Origin: Shimia abyssi
GTDB lineage: Bacteria; Pseudomonadota; Alphaproteobacteria; Rhodobacterales; Rhodobacteraceae
Length of the DNA stretch: 64,000 bases
Assembly: GCF_003014475.1 (NCBI RefSeq)
Contig: NZ_PYGJ01000001.1
Span: 620,001-684,000, forward strand
Direction: 5' to 3'
The notes beneath the pieces were generated by a model. The model did no database searches, was not told the origin of the DNA, and saw only the letters and a program-made list of their open reading frames with translations. This document shows, piece after piece, positions 17,061 to 26,319 of the stretch. Both the position numbers and the translations under genes were made by a program. The first letter of the stretch is position 1. Every line of letters starts with the position of its first letter.

Positions 17061-17921
17061 TTACAAATCCTTTTTCACTTTTAGGGCCATTTGATAAATT
17101 TTTCGTTTATTCACCCCCATACTTTGGGCCACCGCATCAGAAGCGTCGCGCACGGACATATTTTCCAGCGCAGAGCGTAGCGCGCCTTCGATGTCGTCTT
17201 CGCTTGCGCTTTCACCACGGGCGCGATCAATCAGGACAACAATTTCTCCTTTGAAATTGCGCCCCTCGGCCGCTTCGGTCAATGATCCCAGCGACCCACG
17301 CAAGACTTCCTCGAACTTCTTGGTCAGCTCCCGACATACCGCCGCCTGACGGTCCGCCCCCAGAACAGCGGCGGCGTCCTTCAGCATCGCGCCCACGCGC
17401 TTAGGCGATTCGTAAAACACCAGCGTCCCTGGCACATCGCGCACCGCCTCAAGCCCGCTGCGCCGCGCGCTTTTTGCATTTGGCAAAAACCCAGCAAAGA
17501 AAAACGCATCCGTCGGCAACCCAGCCAATGTCAGCGCCGTGACAATCGCAGACGGCCCCGGTGCCGAAGTCACCATATGCCCGGCCTCGGATGCAGCGCG
17601 CGACAGATGATAGCCGGGATCGGCAATTAATGGCGTACCCGCCTCCGACGCATAAGCCACCGAAAGCCCCTGTTCCAGAAAGCCCATCAGCTTGTCCCGC
17701 GCACCCGAACCGGAATGATCGTGATAGGATAACAGAGGCCGATCCCCCAAAGGAACCCCATGTATTTCCAGCAATCGGCGCATCGAACGGGTGTCTTCGG
17801 CGGCGATCACATCTGCTGACGCCAGCACATCCAACGCCCTAAGCGTGATGTCGCGCGCGCTGCCGATTGGTGTGGCGACAAAGTACAAACCGCCCCGCAA
17901 TTTTTCGCTTGTGTGATTCAC
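17061..17921 (-). CDS. rsmI: 16S rRNA (cytidine(1402)-2'-O)-methyltransferase
   Basis: A 286-aa SAM-dependent tetrapyrrole-methylase-fold enzyme that methylates the ribose of C1402 in the ribosomal P site. Motifs are LYFVATPIGSARDITLRALDVL, AAEDTRSMRRLLE, YHDHSGSGARDKL, TSAPGPSAIVTALTLAGLP and FYESPKRV. The start is GTG (17919-17921), giving MNHTSEKLRGGLYF, consistent with relatives. Divergent from the LpoA-like gene with its start overlapping that upstream region; yraN follows. Confidence 0.93.
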   Translation of the reverse strand: MNHTSEKLRGGLYFVATPIGSARDITLRALDVLASADVIAAEDTRSMRRLLEIHGVPLGDRPLLSYHDHSGSGARDKLMGFLEQGLSVAYASEAGTPLIADPGYHLSRAASEAGHMVTSAPGPSAIVTALTLAGLPTDAFFFAGFLPNAKSARRSGLEAVRDVPGTLVFYESPKRVGAMLKDAAAVLGADRQAAVCRELTKKFEEVLRGSLGSLTEAAEGRNFKGEIVVLIDRARGESASEDDIEGALRSALENMSVRDASDAVAQSMGVNKRKIYQMALKVKKDL

Positions 17922-18014
17922 CTCTGGACCCGCCTTGTCGTACGTTTATTATTCACTCCAATCGGGCGGCCGGATCATCTTTGCGGACCCGACCCCATTG
18001 GGAGTGGAGATTTC

Positions 18015-19190
18015 ATGATGTTTGCTTTTCTTAAACCCGCCCGCAAGTTTCTGAAAGGGGCAGCACTCGCCCTGACCAGCATTGCTTTGGTCGCCTGCGA
18101 AACAACGGGCCTGAGCACCGGGCCGTCAATTTCGACAAACGCCCCTGTACCAGTTGCGCTGCTTGTCCCCAAAGGGTCAAGCAATTCCGGTGACGCACTC
18201 TTGGCGCAAAGCCTTGAGAACGCTGCAAAACTGGCAATCGCTGATCTGGACGGCGTGCAAGTCGACCTGCGCATTTACGCCACTGCGGGTGATGCCAACA
18301 CTGCTGGCGCAGTTGCCATTCAGGCTGTGAACGAAGGTGCAAAAATAATTCTTGGTCCGGTCTTTGCAGAATCTGCCAATGCTGCCGCTAAATCTGTATC
18401 TGCGCGCAATATCAATGTTTTGGCCTTTTCCAACAACACGACGATCGCCGGGGGCAATCTCTTTGTGCTTGGACCGACATTCGACAATACGGCGGATCGG
18501 CTGGTGGGCTATGCCAAACGCAATGCCAAAGACAACATCCTGACGGTTCATGCCGACAATGTGTCCGGCCAATTGGGCCGCAACGCGATCTTGTCGGCTA
18601 TCTCACGCCAACGCGCTTCGGATGCGGGCACTGTCGGGTATCAGTTTTCCCAAGAAGGTGTGATTGCCGCAACCTCTCAGATAAAGCTAACCGCCGACCA
18701 AAATCAGGCTAACGCGATTTTCCTGACATCCGACACATCCGGCGCACTACCGCTAATCTCGCAATTGCTGCCCGAAGCGGGCCTGAGCCCCGCTACCATT
18801 CAGTATATGGGCCTGACCCGCTGGGACATTCCCGCCCAGACACTGGAACTGCCCGGTGTTCAGGGGGGATGGTTCGCCTTGCCTGATCCGCAGTTGAATC
18901 AGCAGTTCCAATCGCGCTATGCGCAAGCATATGGCGGTCTCCCGCATCCGATTGGTGGGCTGGCCTATGATGGCATCGCGGCAATTGGCGCACTGGTCAA
19001 ATCCGGCAAGAGCGATGCATTGACCACTGGCGCCCTGACTCAGGGTGCTGGATTTCAGGGCGTGAATGGCATCTTCCGCCTGCGCGCCGACGGTACGAAT
19101 GAACGCGGGCTGGCTGTGGCCACGATCCGCGACAAGAAGGTGGTGATCATTGACCCAGCCCCAACACGCTTCGGCGGCGCCGGATTCTGA
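18015..19190 (+). CDS. penicillin-binding protein activator (LpoA-like lipoprotein)
   Basis: A 391-aa lipoprotein precursor: a positive N-terminus, a hydrophobic stretch and a lipobox ending LVAC at about residue 27, then a periplasmic-binding-protein fold (VALLVPKGSSNSGDALLAQSLENAAKLA, ILGPVFAES, ITPDPQ-like end). LpoA activates PBP1A in gammaproteobacteria; the alphaproteobacterial family is annotated the same way by homology. The neighbourhood with rsmI and yraN is the classical lpoA locus. The ATG at 18015 follows GGAG by five bases. Its 3' end overlaps glnD by 41 bases. Confidence 0.8.
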   Translation: MMFAFLKPARKFLKGAALALTSIALVACETTGLSTGPSISTNAPVPVALLVPKGSSNSGDALLAQSLENAAKLAIADLDGVQVDLRIYATAGDANTAGAVAIQAVNEGAKIILGPVFAESANAAAKSVSARNINVLAFSNNTTIAGGNLFVLGPTFDNTADRLVGYAKRNAKDNILTVHADNVSGQLGRNAILSAISRQRASDAGTVGYQFSQEGVIAATSQIKLTADQNQANAIFLTSDTSGALPLISQLLPEAGLSPATIQYMGLTRWDIPAQTLELPGVQGGWFALPDPQLNQQFQSRYAQAYGGLPHPIGGLAYDGIAAIGALVKSGKSDALTTGALTQGAGFQGVNGIFRLRADGTNERGLAVATIRDKKVVIIDPAPTRFGGAGF

Positions 19191-21960
19191 GCTTTTTAAG
19201 GCTTTCCCAGCCCTTCCCTCCAAGGAGCTTCTTTGCACACCGTCCGACATCTTTGATGTAGAGACCACACTCGCAGAGATCAGCGGACTAAGATCCGAAC
19301 TATCAGACGACCGCGAATTTCGAAGCGCGGTCGTCCAAAGGTTGATGGCGATCCGCAAGGATGGCATGGCGCTCATTGCCAAACTTTTCCAAGAAGAACC
19401 ACGCCGGTCACGACGCATGACCCGGTCCTATACCTGGCTCACCGACTGCCTTGTCGGGTGCGCCTATCACGTGGCAACACAGCACATTCACCCTTTGGCC
19501 ACGCCCACCTCTTCTGAACGCCTCGCATTGCTGGCGGTTGGTGGCTACGGGCGCGGTGAGATGGCGCCGCAATCTGACGTCGATCTGCTGTTTCTGACAC
19601 CCTACAAGATCACTGCGTGGGCCGAGAGCGTGATCGAAACCATGCTCTACATCCTCTGGGATCTGCGCCTCAAAGTCGGCCATTCCAGTCGCACAGTCAA
19701 AGACTGCCTGCGCCTGGGTCGCGAGGATTTCACGATCCGAACCGCCCTGCTGGAACAACGGTTTCTGGCCGGTGACACGTCGCTGGCCACCGAACTGGAC
19801 GAACGCTTGCTCGAAGAGCTGTTCAAAGGCACCGAGCGGGAGTTTATCGACGCCAAACTTGCCGAACGCGAAGCGCGCCACCTGAAGCAGGGTGAACGCT
19901 ATGTGGTTGAACCCAACGTAAAAGAGGGCAAAGGCGGTTTGCGAGACATGCAATCGCTCTTCTGGATCGCCAAATATGTCTACCACGTGCAAGAGGTCGC
20001 TGAGCTGGTCGATCTTGATGTATTGCAGCGCGACGAGCTGGACATGTTCAAAAACGCCGAAAAATTCTTGTGGGCAGTGCGGGGTCACTTGCACCTTTTG
20101 TCTGGCCGCCCCACCGAACAGCTCAGCTTTGACATTCAGGTCGAGGTGGCCGATCGCATGGGCTATGTCGACAAAGGCGGACGCCGCGCCGTTGAGCACT
20201 TTATGCAGGACTATTTCCGCCATGCGACCATGGTTGGCGACCTAACGCGAATCCTGCTCAGCCGCCTCGAGGCGATTCACGCCAAGGCGGCCCCATTGCT
20301 AGAGCGGATATTCCGCCGCCGTCCAAGGGTGAAACCGGCCTACAAAGTGGTGCACAACCGTCTGTCCATTGCCGACGAAGAAGCGTTTCTTGATGACAAG
20401 GTCAATCTGCTGCGTCTTTTTGAAGAAGGGCTGCGAACAGGTCTTTTGATCCATCCAGACGCCATGCGTCTGGTGCGCGCAAACCTGCATCGGATCAACG
20501 AGGACATGCGCGCGAACAAGGAAGCGCGTCGCATTTTCCTCGATTTGCTGCTCAAACACGGCAACCCCGAACGCGCCTTGCGGCGCATGAACGAACTGGG
20601 TGTTCTGTCGGCCTTTATCCCCGAATTCCAGCGGATTGTGGCGATGATGCAATTTAATATGTATCACTCCTATACCGTTGACGAACACACCATTCAGGTC
20701 ATCGCGAATCTCGACAAGATTGAGCGCGAAGAGCTGCGGGATGAGCTTCCTTTGTCTTCAGACATCCTGAAGTCCGGCATCAATCGCCGGGTGCTAATGG
20801 TGGCGTTGCTGTTGCATGACATCGGCAAGGGTTCAGACATTGACCACTCGATTCTCGGCGCGCAAATCGCACGGCGCGTGTCACGCAACCTTGGCCTGCC
20901 CAAGGCCGAATGCGAAACCGTTGAATGGTTGGTGCGGCATCACCTTTTGATGTCAGACATGGCCCAGAAACGCGACATTGCCGACCCGCGCACCGTGCGC
21001 GCCTTTGCCAAGGCGGTGTCCACTGTCGACAGGCTCAATCTTTTGACGGTCCTGACGGTTTGTGACATTCGCGGGGTTGGTCCGGACACCTGGAACAACT
21101 GGAAGGCCGTTCTGCTACGCTCGCTATACAGTCAAACCAAGCTGGTTTTGGAAGACGGTATGGAGGCGATCACCCGCGAGAACCGGGGCACCGAGGCCAA
21201 GAAACTGCTTCGTAAAGAGCTCGCCGATTGGCCTGCAAAGGATCTCAAGAAAGAGACCGGGCGCCATTATGACCCTTATTGGCAAGGTTTGCATATCACA
21301 GCCCACAAGGTCTTTGCCGAATTGCTGCGCAAAATTGAGGGTTACGAAATTTGCATTGACCTGCACCCGGACGAAGACCGAGACGCAACCCGCATTTGCT
21401 TTGCACTCGAAGACCATCCGGGCATCTTTTCACGCCTCGCTGGGGCCTTGGCACTGGTTGGGGCCAATGTGGTCGACGCACGCACGTTTACGTCCAAGGA
21501 TGGGTACGCAACGGCCGCATTCTGGGTGCAGGATGTCGAAGGCCACCCCTACGAGGCCGCACGCCTGCCCCGTCTGCGCAACATGATCGAAAAGACGCTT
21601 AAGGGAGAGGTCTTGCCAACCGAGGCCATCAAATCCCGTGATGTGATCAAGAAACGCGAACGCGCATTCAGAGTGCCGACGACCATAACCTTCGACAACG
21701 AAGGTTCCGAGATTTACACCATTATCGAGGTTGACACCCGCGATCGTCCGGGCCTGCTCTATGATCTCACACGCACGCTGGCGAATTCCAACGTCTATAT
21801 CGCCTCTGCGGTCATCGCCACGTACGGCGAACAGGTGGTCGACAGTTTCTACGTCAAGGACATGTTCGGCCTGAAATTCCACACACCGTCTAAACAGCGC
21901 ACGCTCGAAAAACGCCTGCGCAAGGCGATGGAACTTGGTGCGGAAAGGGCACGTTCTTGA
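19150..21960 (+). CDS. glnD: [protein-PII] uridylyltransferase/uridylyl-removing enzyme
   Basis: A 936-aa bifunctional nitrogen sensor. Domains in order: nucleotidyltransferase with GGYGRGEMAPQSDVDLLF (about 137-154), the GlnE-like middle region with VVEPNVKEGKGGLRDMQ, an HD phosphohydrolase domain with LLHDIGKGSDIDH, and two C-terminal ACT domains that bind glutamine (ICFALEDHPGIFSRLAGAL and VDTRDRPGLLYDLTRTL). It uridylylates PII when glutamine is low and reverses this when high. It begins inside the end of the LpoA-like gene and overlaps murJ, so the three are probably cotranscribed. Confidence 0.95.
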   Translation: MTQPQHASAAPDSELFKAFPALPSKELLCTPSDIFDVETTLAEISGLRSELSDDREFRSAVVQRLMAIRKDGMALIAKLFQEEPRRSRRMTRSYTWLTDCLVGCAYHVATQHIHPLATPTSSERLALLAVGGYGRGEMAPQSDVDLLFLTPYKITAWAESVIETMLYILWDLRLKVGHSSRTVKDCLRLGREDFTIRTALLEQRFLAGDTSLATELDERLLEELFKGTEREFIDAKLAEREARHLKQGERYVVEPNVKEGKGGLRDMQSLFWIAKYVYHVQEVAELVDLDVLQRDELDMFKNAEKFLWAVRGHLHLLSGRPTEQLSFDIQVEVADRMGYVDKGGRRAVEHFMQDYFRHATMVGDLTRILLSRLEAIHAKAAPLLERIFRRRPRVKPAYKVVHNRLSIADEEAFLDDKVNLLRLFEEGLRTGLLIHPDAMRLVRANLHRINEDMRANKEARRIFLDLLLKHGNPERALRRMNELGVLSAFIPEFQRIVAMMQFNMYHSYTVDEHTIQVIANLDKIEREELRDELPLSSDILKSGINRRVLMVALLLHDIGKGSDIDHSILGAQIARRVSRNLGLPKAECETVEWLVRHHLLMSDMAQKRDIADPRTVRAFAKAVSTVDRLNLLTVLTVCDIRGVGPDTWNNWKAVLLRSLYSQTKLVLEDGMEAITRENRGTEAKKLLRKELADWPAKDLKKETGRHYDPYWQGLHITAHKVFAELLRKIEGYEICIDLHPDEDRDATRICFALEDHPGIFSRLAGALALVGANVVDARTFTSKDGYATAAFWVQDVEGHPYEAARLPRLRNMIEKTLKGEVLPTEAIKSRDVIKKRERAFRVPTTITFDNEGSEIYTIIEVDTRDRPGLLYDLTRTLANSNVYIASAVIATYGEQVVDSFYVKDMFGLKFHTPSKQRTLEKRLRKAMELGAERARS

Positions 21961-23501
21961 AACCCATCCGCCTGATAAGCGGCTTTCTCACCGTTGGTTT
22001 CTGGACCCTTATGAGCCGCATTCTGGGTTTTGCGCGCGAAATCCTGATCCTCAGCTATATCGGGCCGGGCAGCGCACTCGACAGCTTTGTCGTGGCCTTT
22101 CGCCTGCCCAACATGTTCCGCCGCTTCTTTGCCGAGGGTGCGTTCAACGCGGCATTTGTGCCGATGTTTTCGCGCAAATACGAGGCCGACGAAGACGCCG
22201 TCGCCTTTGCCCGCGATGCGTTTAATCTGTTGGCCACTGCGGTTCTTTTCCTCACTGCACTCGGGATGGTGTTTATGCCGGTGCTGGTCTGGGCCACGGC
22301 CAAAGGTCTCTACGGGGACGAGCGGTTTGATATGGCCGTCGGTTTTGGCCACATCGTGTTTCCCTACATCCTCTTCATGTCGCTGGCCGCGCTGTTTTCC
22401 GGCGTGCTGAATGCCACCGGGCGCTTTGCCGCCGCAGCCGCCGCGCCAGTCCTGCTCAATATACTTGTGGTGCCCGCCCTTTTGATCGGGGCCGCAGTGG
22501 GCGGGGATGTGGTCATGTGGCTGGTCTGGACCATCCCTGTGGCTGGTGTGGCCCAACTGGCACTGGTCTGGATAGCGGCGGCACACGCTGGCGTATCATT
22601 CCGCCCTGGCCTGCCCAAATGGACGCCTGACATGTCCAAAATGGTGCGTGTTGCGGTGCCTGCTGCGCTTGCCTCGGGCGTGATGCAAATCAACCTCGTG
22701 GTGGGTCAGATCGTGGCCTCCTCCACCCCCGGTGCGGTCAGCTGGCTCTTTGCGGCGGATCGGCTCTATCAATTGCCGCTGGGCGTGGTGGGCATTGCCG
22801 TCGGTATTGTTCTGTTGCCTGACCTGTCACGCCGTCTTGCCGCTGGCGATGATGATGGCGCGCGCCATGCATTTTCCCGCGCCGGTGAGTTTGCGCTGTT
22901 CCTCACCATCCCCTGTGCGGTGGCGTTTCTGGTAATCCCCTTGCCTTTGGTGTCGGTGATGTACGAACGCGGCGCCACCACCGCCGACGACAGTGCCGCA
23001 ATCGCGGTGGCCGTGGCCATTTACGGGCTTGGCCTGCCTGCCTTTGTGCTGCAAAAATTGCTACAACCGCTGTTCTTTGCCCGCTCTGACACCAAACGCC
23101 CGCTAAACTACGCGCTGTGGGCCATGTTTGTGAACGCAGCGCTCGCTTTTGGCTTATCGCCATTTCTGGGCTGGATGGCCCCGGCCATCGCGGCCTCTGC
23201 CTCTGCATGGATCATGGTTCTGCAACTCAGCATCGGCGCGCGCCGTTTTGGCCCTGTCGCCCGGTTCGACGCCCGGCTGCGTGACCGCTTGTGGCGCATT
23301 TGCCTATGCTCAGCCATCATGGCCGCCGCGCTCTGGGGCGGCACCCTGATCCTCAGCCCATGGCTCGGCATGGCCGGTTGGCGCTATCTTGCCTTGCTCA
23401 TCCTCATCGCTTTCGGCAGCGCGACGTACTTCCTCAGCAGCCATATCCTGCGCGCGTTCCGGTTTTCCGAATTGCGCAGCGCCGCCAAGAGGTCAGGATA
23501 A
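21957..23501 (+). CDS. murJ: lipid II flippase
   Basis: A 514-aa polytopic membrane protein of the MviN/MurJ group that flips lipid-linked peptidoglycan precursor to the periplasmic face. About 14 membrane segments are visible. The N-terminal SRILGFAREILILSYIGPGSALDSFVVAFRLPN run and the RRFFAEGAFNAAFVPMF signature with essential Arg residues are present. The start is TTG overlapping the glnD stop (TTGA), indicating coupled translation. Adjacent glnD-murJ is a common alphaproteobacterial order. Confidence 0.93.
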   Translation: MKPIRLISGFLTVGFWTLMSRILGFAREILILSYIGPGSALDSFVVAFRLPNMFRRFFAEGAFNAAFVPMFSRKYEADEDAVAFARDAFNLLATAVLFLTALGMVFMPVLVWATAKGLYGDERFDMAVGFGHIVFPYILFMSLAALFSGVLNATGRFAAAAAAPVLLNILVVPALLIGAAVGGDVVMWLVWTIPVAGVAQLALVWIAAAHAGVSFRPGLPKWTPDMSKMVRVAVPAALASGVMQINLVVGQIVASSTPGAVSWLFAADRLYQLPLGVVGIAVGIVLLPDLSRRLAAGDDDGARHAFSRAGEFALFLTIPCAVAFLVIPLPLVSVMYERGATTADDSAAIAVAVAIYGLGLPAFVLQKLLQPLFFARSDTKRPLNYALWAMFVNAALAFGLSPFLGWMAPAIAASASAWIMVLQLSIGARRFGPVARFDARLRDRLWRICLCSAIMAAALWGGTLILSPWLGMAGWRYLALLILIAFGSATYFLSSHILRAFRFSELRSAAKRSG

Positions 23502-23505
23502 CTCG

Positions 23506-23533
23506 CTGTTTTCACTATAATTTCAGAAAACAG
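23506..23533 (+). terminator. inverted repeat after murJ, possible terminator
   Basis: CTGTTTTC (23506-23513) pairs with GAAAACAG (23526-23533) across a 12-base AT-rich loop. Only TTGCCC follows, so termination is uncertain. Confidence 0.35.
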
Positions 23534-23599
23534 TTGCCCTTGCACAGGATTGTGACATTACATCTCTACATTCACCCCAAAAGGGGAAGGAGAGGGATT

Positions 23600-24118
23600 A
23601 TGACGAACTGGATTATCATGCTGATTGTCGGCATTCTATCATTGGTGGCCGGGATTGTGGCCCTGCTCAACCCATTTGCCGCCTCTGTGACGGCAACCCT
23701 GATCACTGGATGGAGCTTTTTCATCCTTGGGTTTCTTCAGATCATCGCAGGTCTGCGCGCCGAAGGTGTCGGGGCCAAGATATTTGGCGCGCTGCTGGGA
23801 TTTGTGGCGCTTGTCATCGGGATCAACCTTGTGGCCGAACCGCTGCGTGGCCTGATCACCCTGACCATGATCGCAGGTATCCTGTTTCTGGTGTCGGGCA
23901 TCTTCAAGGCGTGGATCGGCTTTTCCGACGCCCAAGGCGCAATGCGCGGCGCATTGATCGTGTCCGGTTTGGTCTCGATTGTGCTGGGCGTCATGGTGCT
24001 GTCCAACTTCCCGCAATCGGCCACCGTTGTGCTTGGTGTGCTGCTTGGGATCGAGCTCTTGTCTAACGGCATCAGCGCCATCGCGCTGGCGATCGTTGGC
24101 AAAAACGCCGAAAGCTGA
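23600..24118 (+). CDS. HdeD-like (DUF308) membrane protein
   Basis: A 172-aa membrane protein with about six hydrophobic segments in three repeated pairs, each with the pattern of HdeD/DUF308 (IVGILSLVAGIVALLNPFAA, FILGFLQIIAGL, LIVSGLVSIVLGVMVLSNFP). E. coli HdeD belongs to the acid-resistance region; the role elsewhere is unknown. The ATG at 23600 has AAGGAGAGG 6-12 bases upstream, overlapping a small CCCCAAAAGGGG hairpin. It is convergent with the rhomboid-like gene, with only three bases between stops. Confidence 0.8.
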   Translation: MTNWIIMLIVGILSLVAGIVALLNPFAASVTATLITGWSFFILGFLQIIAGLRAEGVGAKIFGALLGFVALVIGINLVAEPLRGLITLTMIAGILFLVSGIFKAWIGFSDAQGAMRGALIVSGLVSIVLGVMVLSNFPQSATVVLGVLLGIELLSNGISAIALAIVGKNAES

Positions 24119-24121
24119 AAT

Positions 24122-24808
24122 TCACTCGCGGCGGATATGGTCTCGTATCCGCCGCCACCCACCAGGCACCAGCACGAATGACAGCAGGAACCCGGTGATA
24201 AAGCCAAACACATCCGCCACCCAATCGGGTGTGCCGCCAAAGATCAGGCTGAACACCAGCTGGATCGCCACCAGCATCCCAATCAGCGAAAACGCCCGCG
24301 CCTGCGGTGCGCCTACCACGCCCAGCCGTATCCACAGCAGAAACGTGAATGACCCGATCAACCCGTAAATTCCAGGGTACGAACCCAGCAACGGCACCGG
24401 GCTCCCAGTGATCAACGCATAGCTCAGCGCGCCCACGATCCCTGACATCAGAAAAATCGCCAGCGTTGAAAGGGCAGAGAACACCTCGCCCACCATCTTG
24501 CCCATGGCCAGCATCAACACCCCGCCAAACAGCGCGTGGGTAAAGTTGGCATGAACAAACAGATAGCTCACAAACCGCCACAAATGTTCCAACGGCCAGC
24601 GGTTGTTGGTCATCATCCAGTCGAAAATCTCCGTCGAAAACGCATATTTCTGGATCGCCGCCAGCCGCCAGCCAATCGCCTGCGGCCCACCAACAACGCC
24701 CTGCCCTCCCAGCCAGAACGCGGCCTCCAGCCCGACCATCACGAGAAACAGCGCCGCCACCACAGGCGGCAAAGGGTTCACGGGGCTCGGGTTTGGGTCA
24801 TTGCTCAT
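24122..24808 (-). CDS. rhomboid-family membrane protein lacking catalytic residues
   Basis: A 228-aa protein with six or seven membrane segments and the rhomboid layout: [11 protein letters not shown] (85-94, the conserved HxxxxH stretch of TM2) and a glycine-rich TM4 and TM6. In the TM4 motif, where active enzymes have G-x-S-G, it reads GSYPGIYG (142-149), placing Tyr144 at the serine position. In TM6, where the catalytic His precedes GF, it has Asp199 (VADVFGF). It is therefore probably a non-proteolytic rhomboid that binds or chaperones membrane proteins; this is inference. The ATG at 24808 removes a spurious 99-residue extension. Divergent from trpS. Confidence 0.75.
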   Translation of the reverse strand: MSNDPNPSPVNPLPPVVAALFLVMVGLEAAFWLGGQGVVGGPQAIGWRLAAIQKYAFSTEIFDWMMTNNRWPLEHLWRFVSYLFVHANFTHALFGGVLMLAMGKMVGEVFSALSTLAIFLMSGIVGALSYALITGSPVPLLGSYPGIYGLIGSFTFLLWIRLGVVGAPQARAFSLIGMLVAIQLVFSLIFGGTPDWVADVFGFITGFLLSFVLVPGGWRRIRDHIRRE

Positions 24809-24898
24809 ACGTCTCGTTCCTTTGACTGGCACTTCTTGACGGCCATTTGCCTCATGGGTAAGGCAGGAACACTGATAAATCCAGACGGAGTATTCCTT

Positions 24899-25936
24899 AT
24901 GACCGAGGCGGTCCAAACGTCCTCCCCCTTTACCCCACGCGTCTTCTCGGGGATCCAACCCTCGGGCGGCCTGACGCTGGGCAATTATCTTGGCGCGATG
25001 AAGCGCTTTGTCGACATGCAAGACGAAGGGTCTTTTCAGACCGTCTATTGCATGGTCGACCAGCACGCGATCACCGTCTGGCAAGACCCCGAAAAGCTGC
25101 GCCATGCCACCCGCGAACTGTGCGCCGGGTTCATCGCCGCTGGGATCGATCCGGATCGTTCAATCCTTTTCAATCAGTCCCAGGTGCCCGAACACGCGCA
25201 ACTGGCATGGATTTTCAACTGCGTCGCCCGCATGGGCTGGATGCAACGCATGACTCAGTGGAAGGACAAAGCCGGCAAGAACCAGCAGAACGCCTCATTG
25301 GGCCTATTCGCCTACCCAGCGCTGATGGCGGCGGACATTCTGATCTATCACGCCACCCACGTCCCCGTGGGCGAGGATCAGAAACAGCATCTGGAACTGA
25401 CCCGCGACGTGGCGATCAAGTTCAACCACGACTATGGCGTCGATTTCTTCCCCATCACAGAACCGGTGATCGAAGGTGCGGCGACGCGCGTTATGTCTTT
25501 GCGCGATGGCTCCAAGAAAATGTCGAAATCCGATCCCTCTGATGCATCCCGCATCAACATGACGGATGATGCCGACACCATCGCCAAAAAGATCCGCAAG
25601 GCGAAAACCGACCCCGACGCCCTGCCGTCCGAGGCCAAAGGCCTTGAGGATCGCCCCGAGGCACGCAATCTCGTGAACATCTATGCAGCCCTCGCCGACA
25701 GCTCTGTCGACGCCGTGCTGGCCGAAATGGGCGGCAAACAGTTTTCGGAATTCAAGCCGATCCTGTCCGAGCTTGCGGTGGAAAAACTCGCACCAATCTC
25801 AACGGAAATGGCCCGCCTGATGCAGGACCCTGCCGAGATTGATCGGATTCTGGGTCACGGTGCCACGCAGGCCCGCGAATTGGCGACGCCGATTCTCAAA
25901 AAGACATACGACATTGTCGGAATGATCTCGTCCTGA
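24899..25936 (+). CDS. trpS: tryptophan-tRNA ligase
   Basis: A 345-aa class I aminoacyl-tRNA synthetase. [20 protein letters not shown] holds the HIGH-like TLGN motif, [21 protein letters not shown] binds ATP and tryptophan, and KKMSKS is the second signature. The ATG at 24899 (MTEAVQTSS) is preceded by GGAG; longer in-frame extensions run through the divergent promoter and are rejected. It is followed by a strong terminator. Confidence 0.96.
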   Translation: MTEAVQTSSPFTPRVFSGIQPSGGLTLGNYLGAMKRFVDMQDEGSFQTVYCMVDQHAITVWQDPEKLRHATRELCAGFIAAGIDPDRSILFNQSQVPEHAQLAWIFNCVARMGWMQRMTQWKDKAGKNQQNASLGLFAYPALMAADILIYHATHVPVGEDQKQHLELTRDVAIKFNHDYGVDFFPITEPVIEGAATRVMSLRDGSKKMSKSDPSDASRINMTDDADTIAKKIRKAKTDPDALPSEAKGLEDRPEARNLVNIYAALADSSVDAVLAEMGGKQFSEFKPILSELAVEKLAPISTEMARLMQDPAEIDRILGHGATQARELATPILKKTYDIVGMISS

Positions 25937-25968
25937 CCCGCCGGTCCTGATCGCGAATTTGCCAACAG

Positions 25969-25999
25969 ATGGCACGGTTCATGCCGTGCCATTTTTTTT
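25969..25999 (+). terminator. rho-independent terminator of trpS
   Basis: ATGGCACGG (25969-25977) and CCGTGCCAT (25984-25992) form a perfect 9-bp stem with a 6-base loop, followed by an unbroken T run. Confidence 0.9.
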
Positions 26000-26319
26000 A
26001 TGCACAGTCCTGCGGCGGATTTCTTTCCAACGCACAAAAATTCACATCTCGCACCACGTTTTCTGCGGTGCGGCTGAAATCTTCGCGAAACTGTCACATC
26101 TCAACGTTATCTTAAGCTCAGAACGCAGCCGCTCATTCCAGCGTCTGAACTGCGACAACGACAGATTTAACAGTCCCCTTTTTCTTTTCATTACAGATTT
26201 CAGTAGGAATATATTGACCCTCGGTCTCCCCCAGGACCGGGGGTCATTTCCTTGATTATTTAAGTGGACCTCTCCTCGCACCGCGCCTAACCTCGCGCCG
26301 GGCAGCAAGGGAGAATGAC
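26000..26319 (+). promoter_or_regulatory. gene-free leader of ilvE with a strong hairpin
   Basis: Between the trpS terminator and ilvE no convincing gene is seen; reading frames here have no ribosome binding sites and no family resemblance. The stretch is AT-richer than its surroundings. TGACCCTCGGTC (26215-26226) pairs with GACCGGGGGTCA (26235-26246), a 12-bp stem with one G-T pair and an 8-base loop, about 74 bases before the ilvE ATG. It could be an attenuator, an mRNA 5' stabiliser or an operator. GGGAG precedes ilvE. Confidence 0.5.

Noticed and set aside
24536-24898. N-terminal extension of trpS over the divergent rhomboid promoter
   Set aside because: The extra 121 residues are unlike any TrpS and GGAG sits before the ATG at 24899.
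25959-26308. Reading frames on both strands in the ilvE leader
   Set aside because: No ribosome binding sites, low-complexity composition and no family resemblance.
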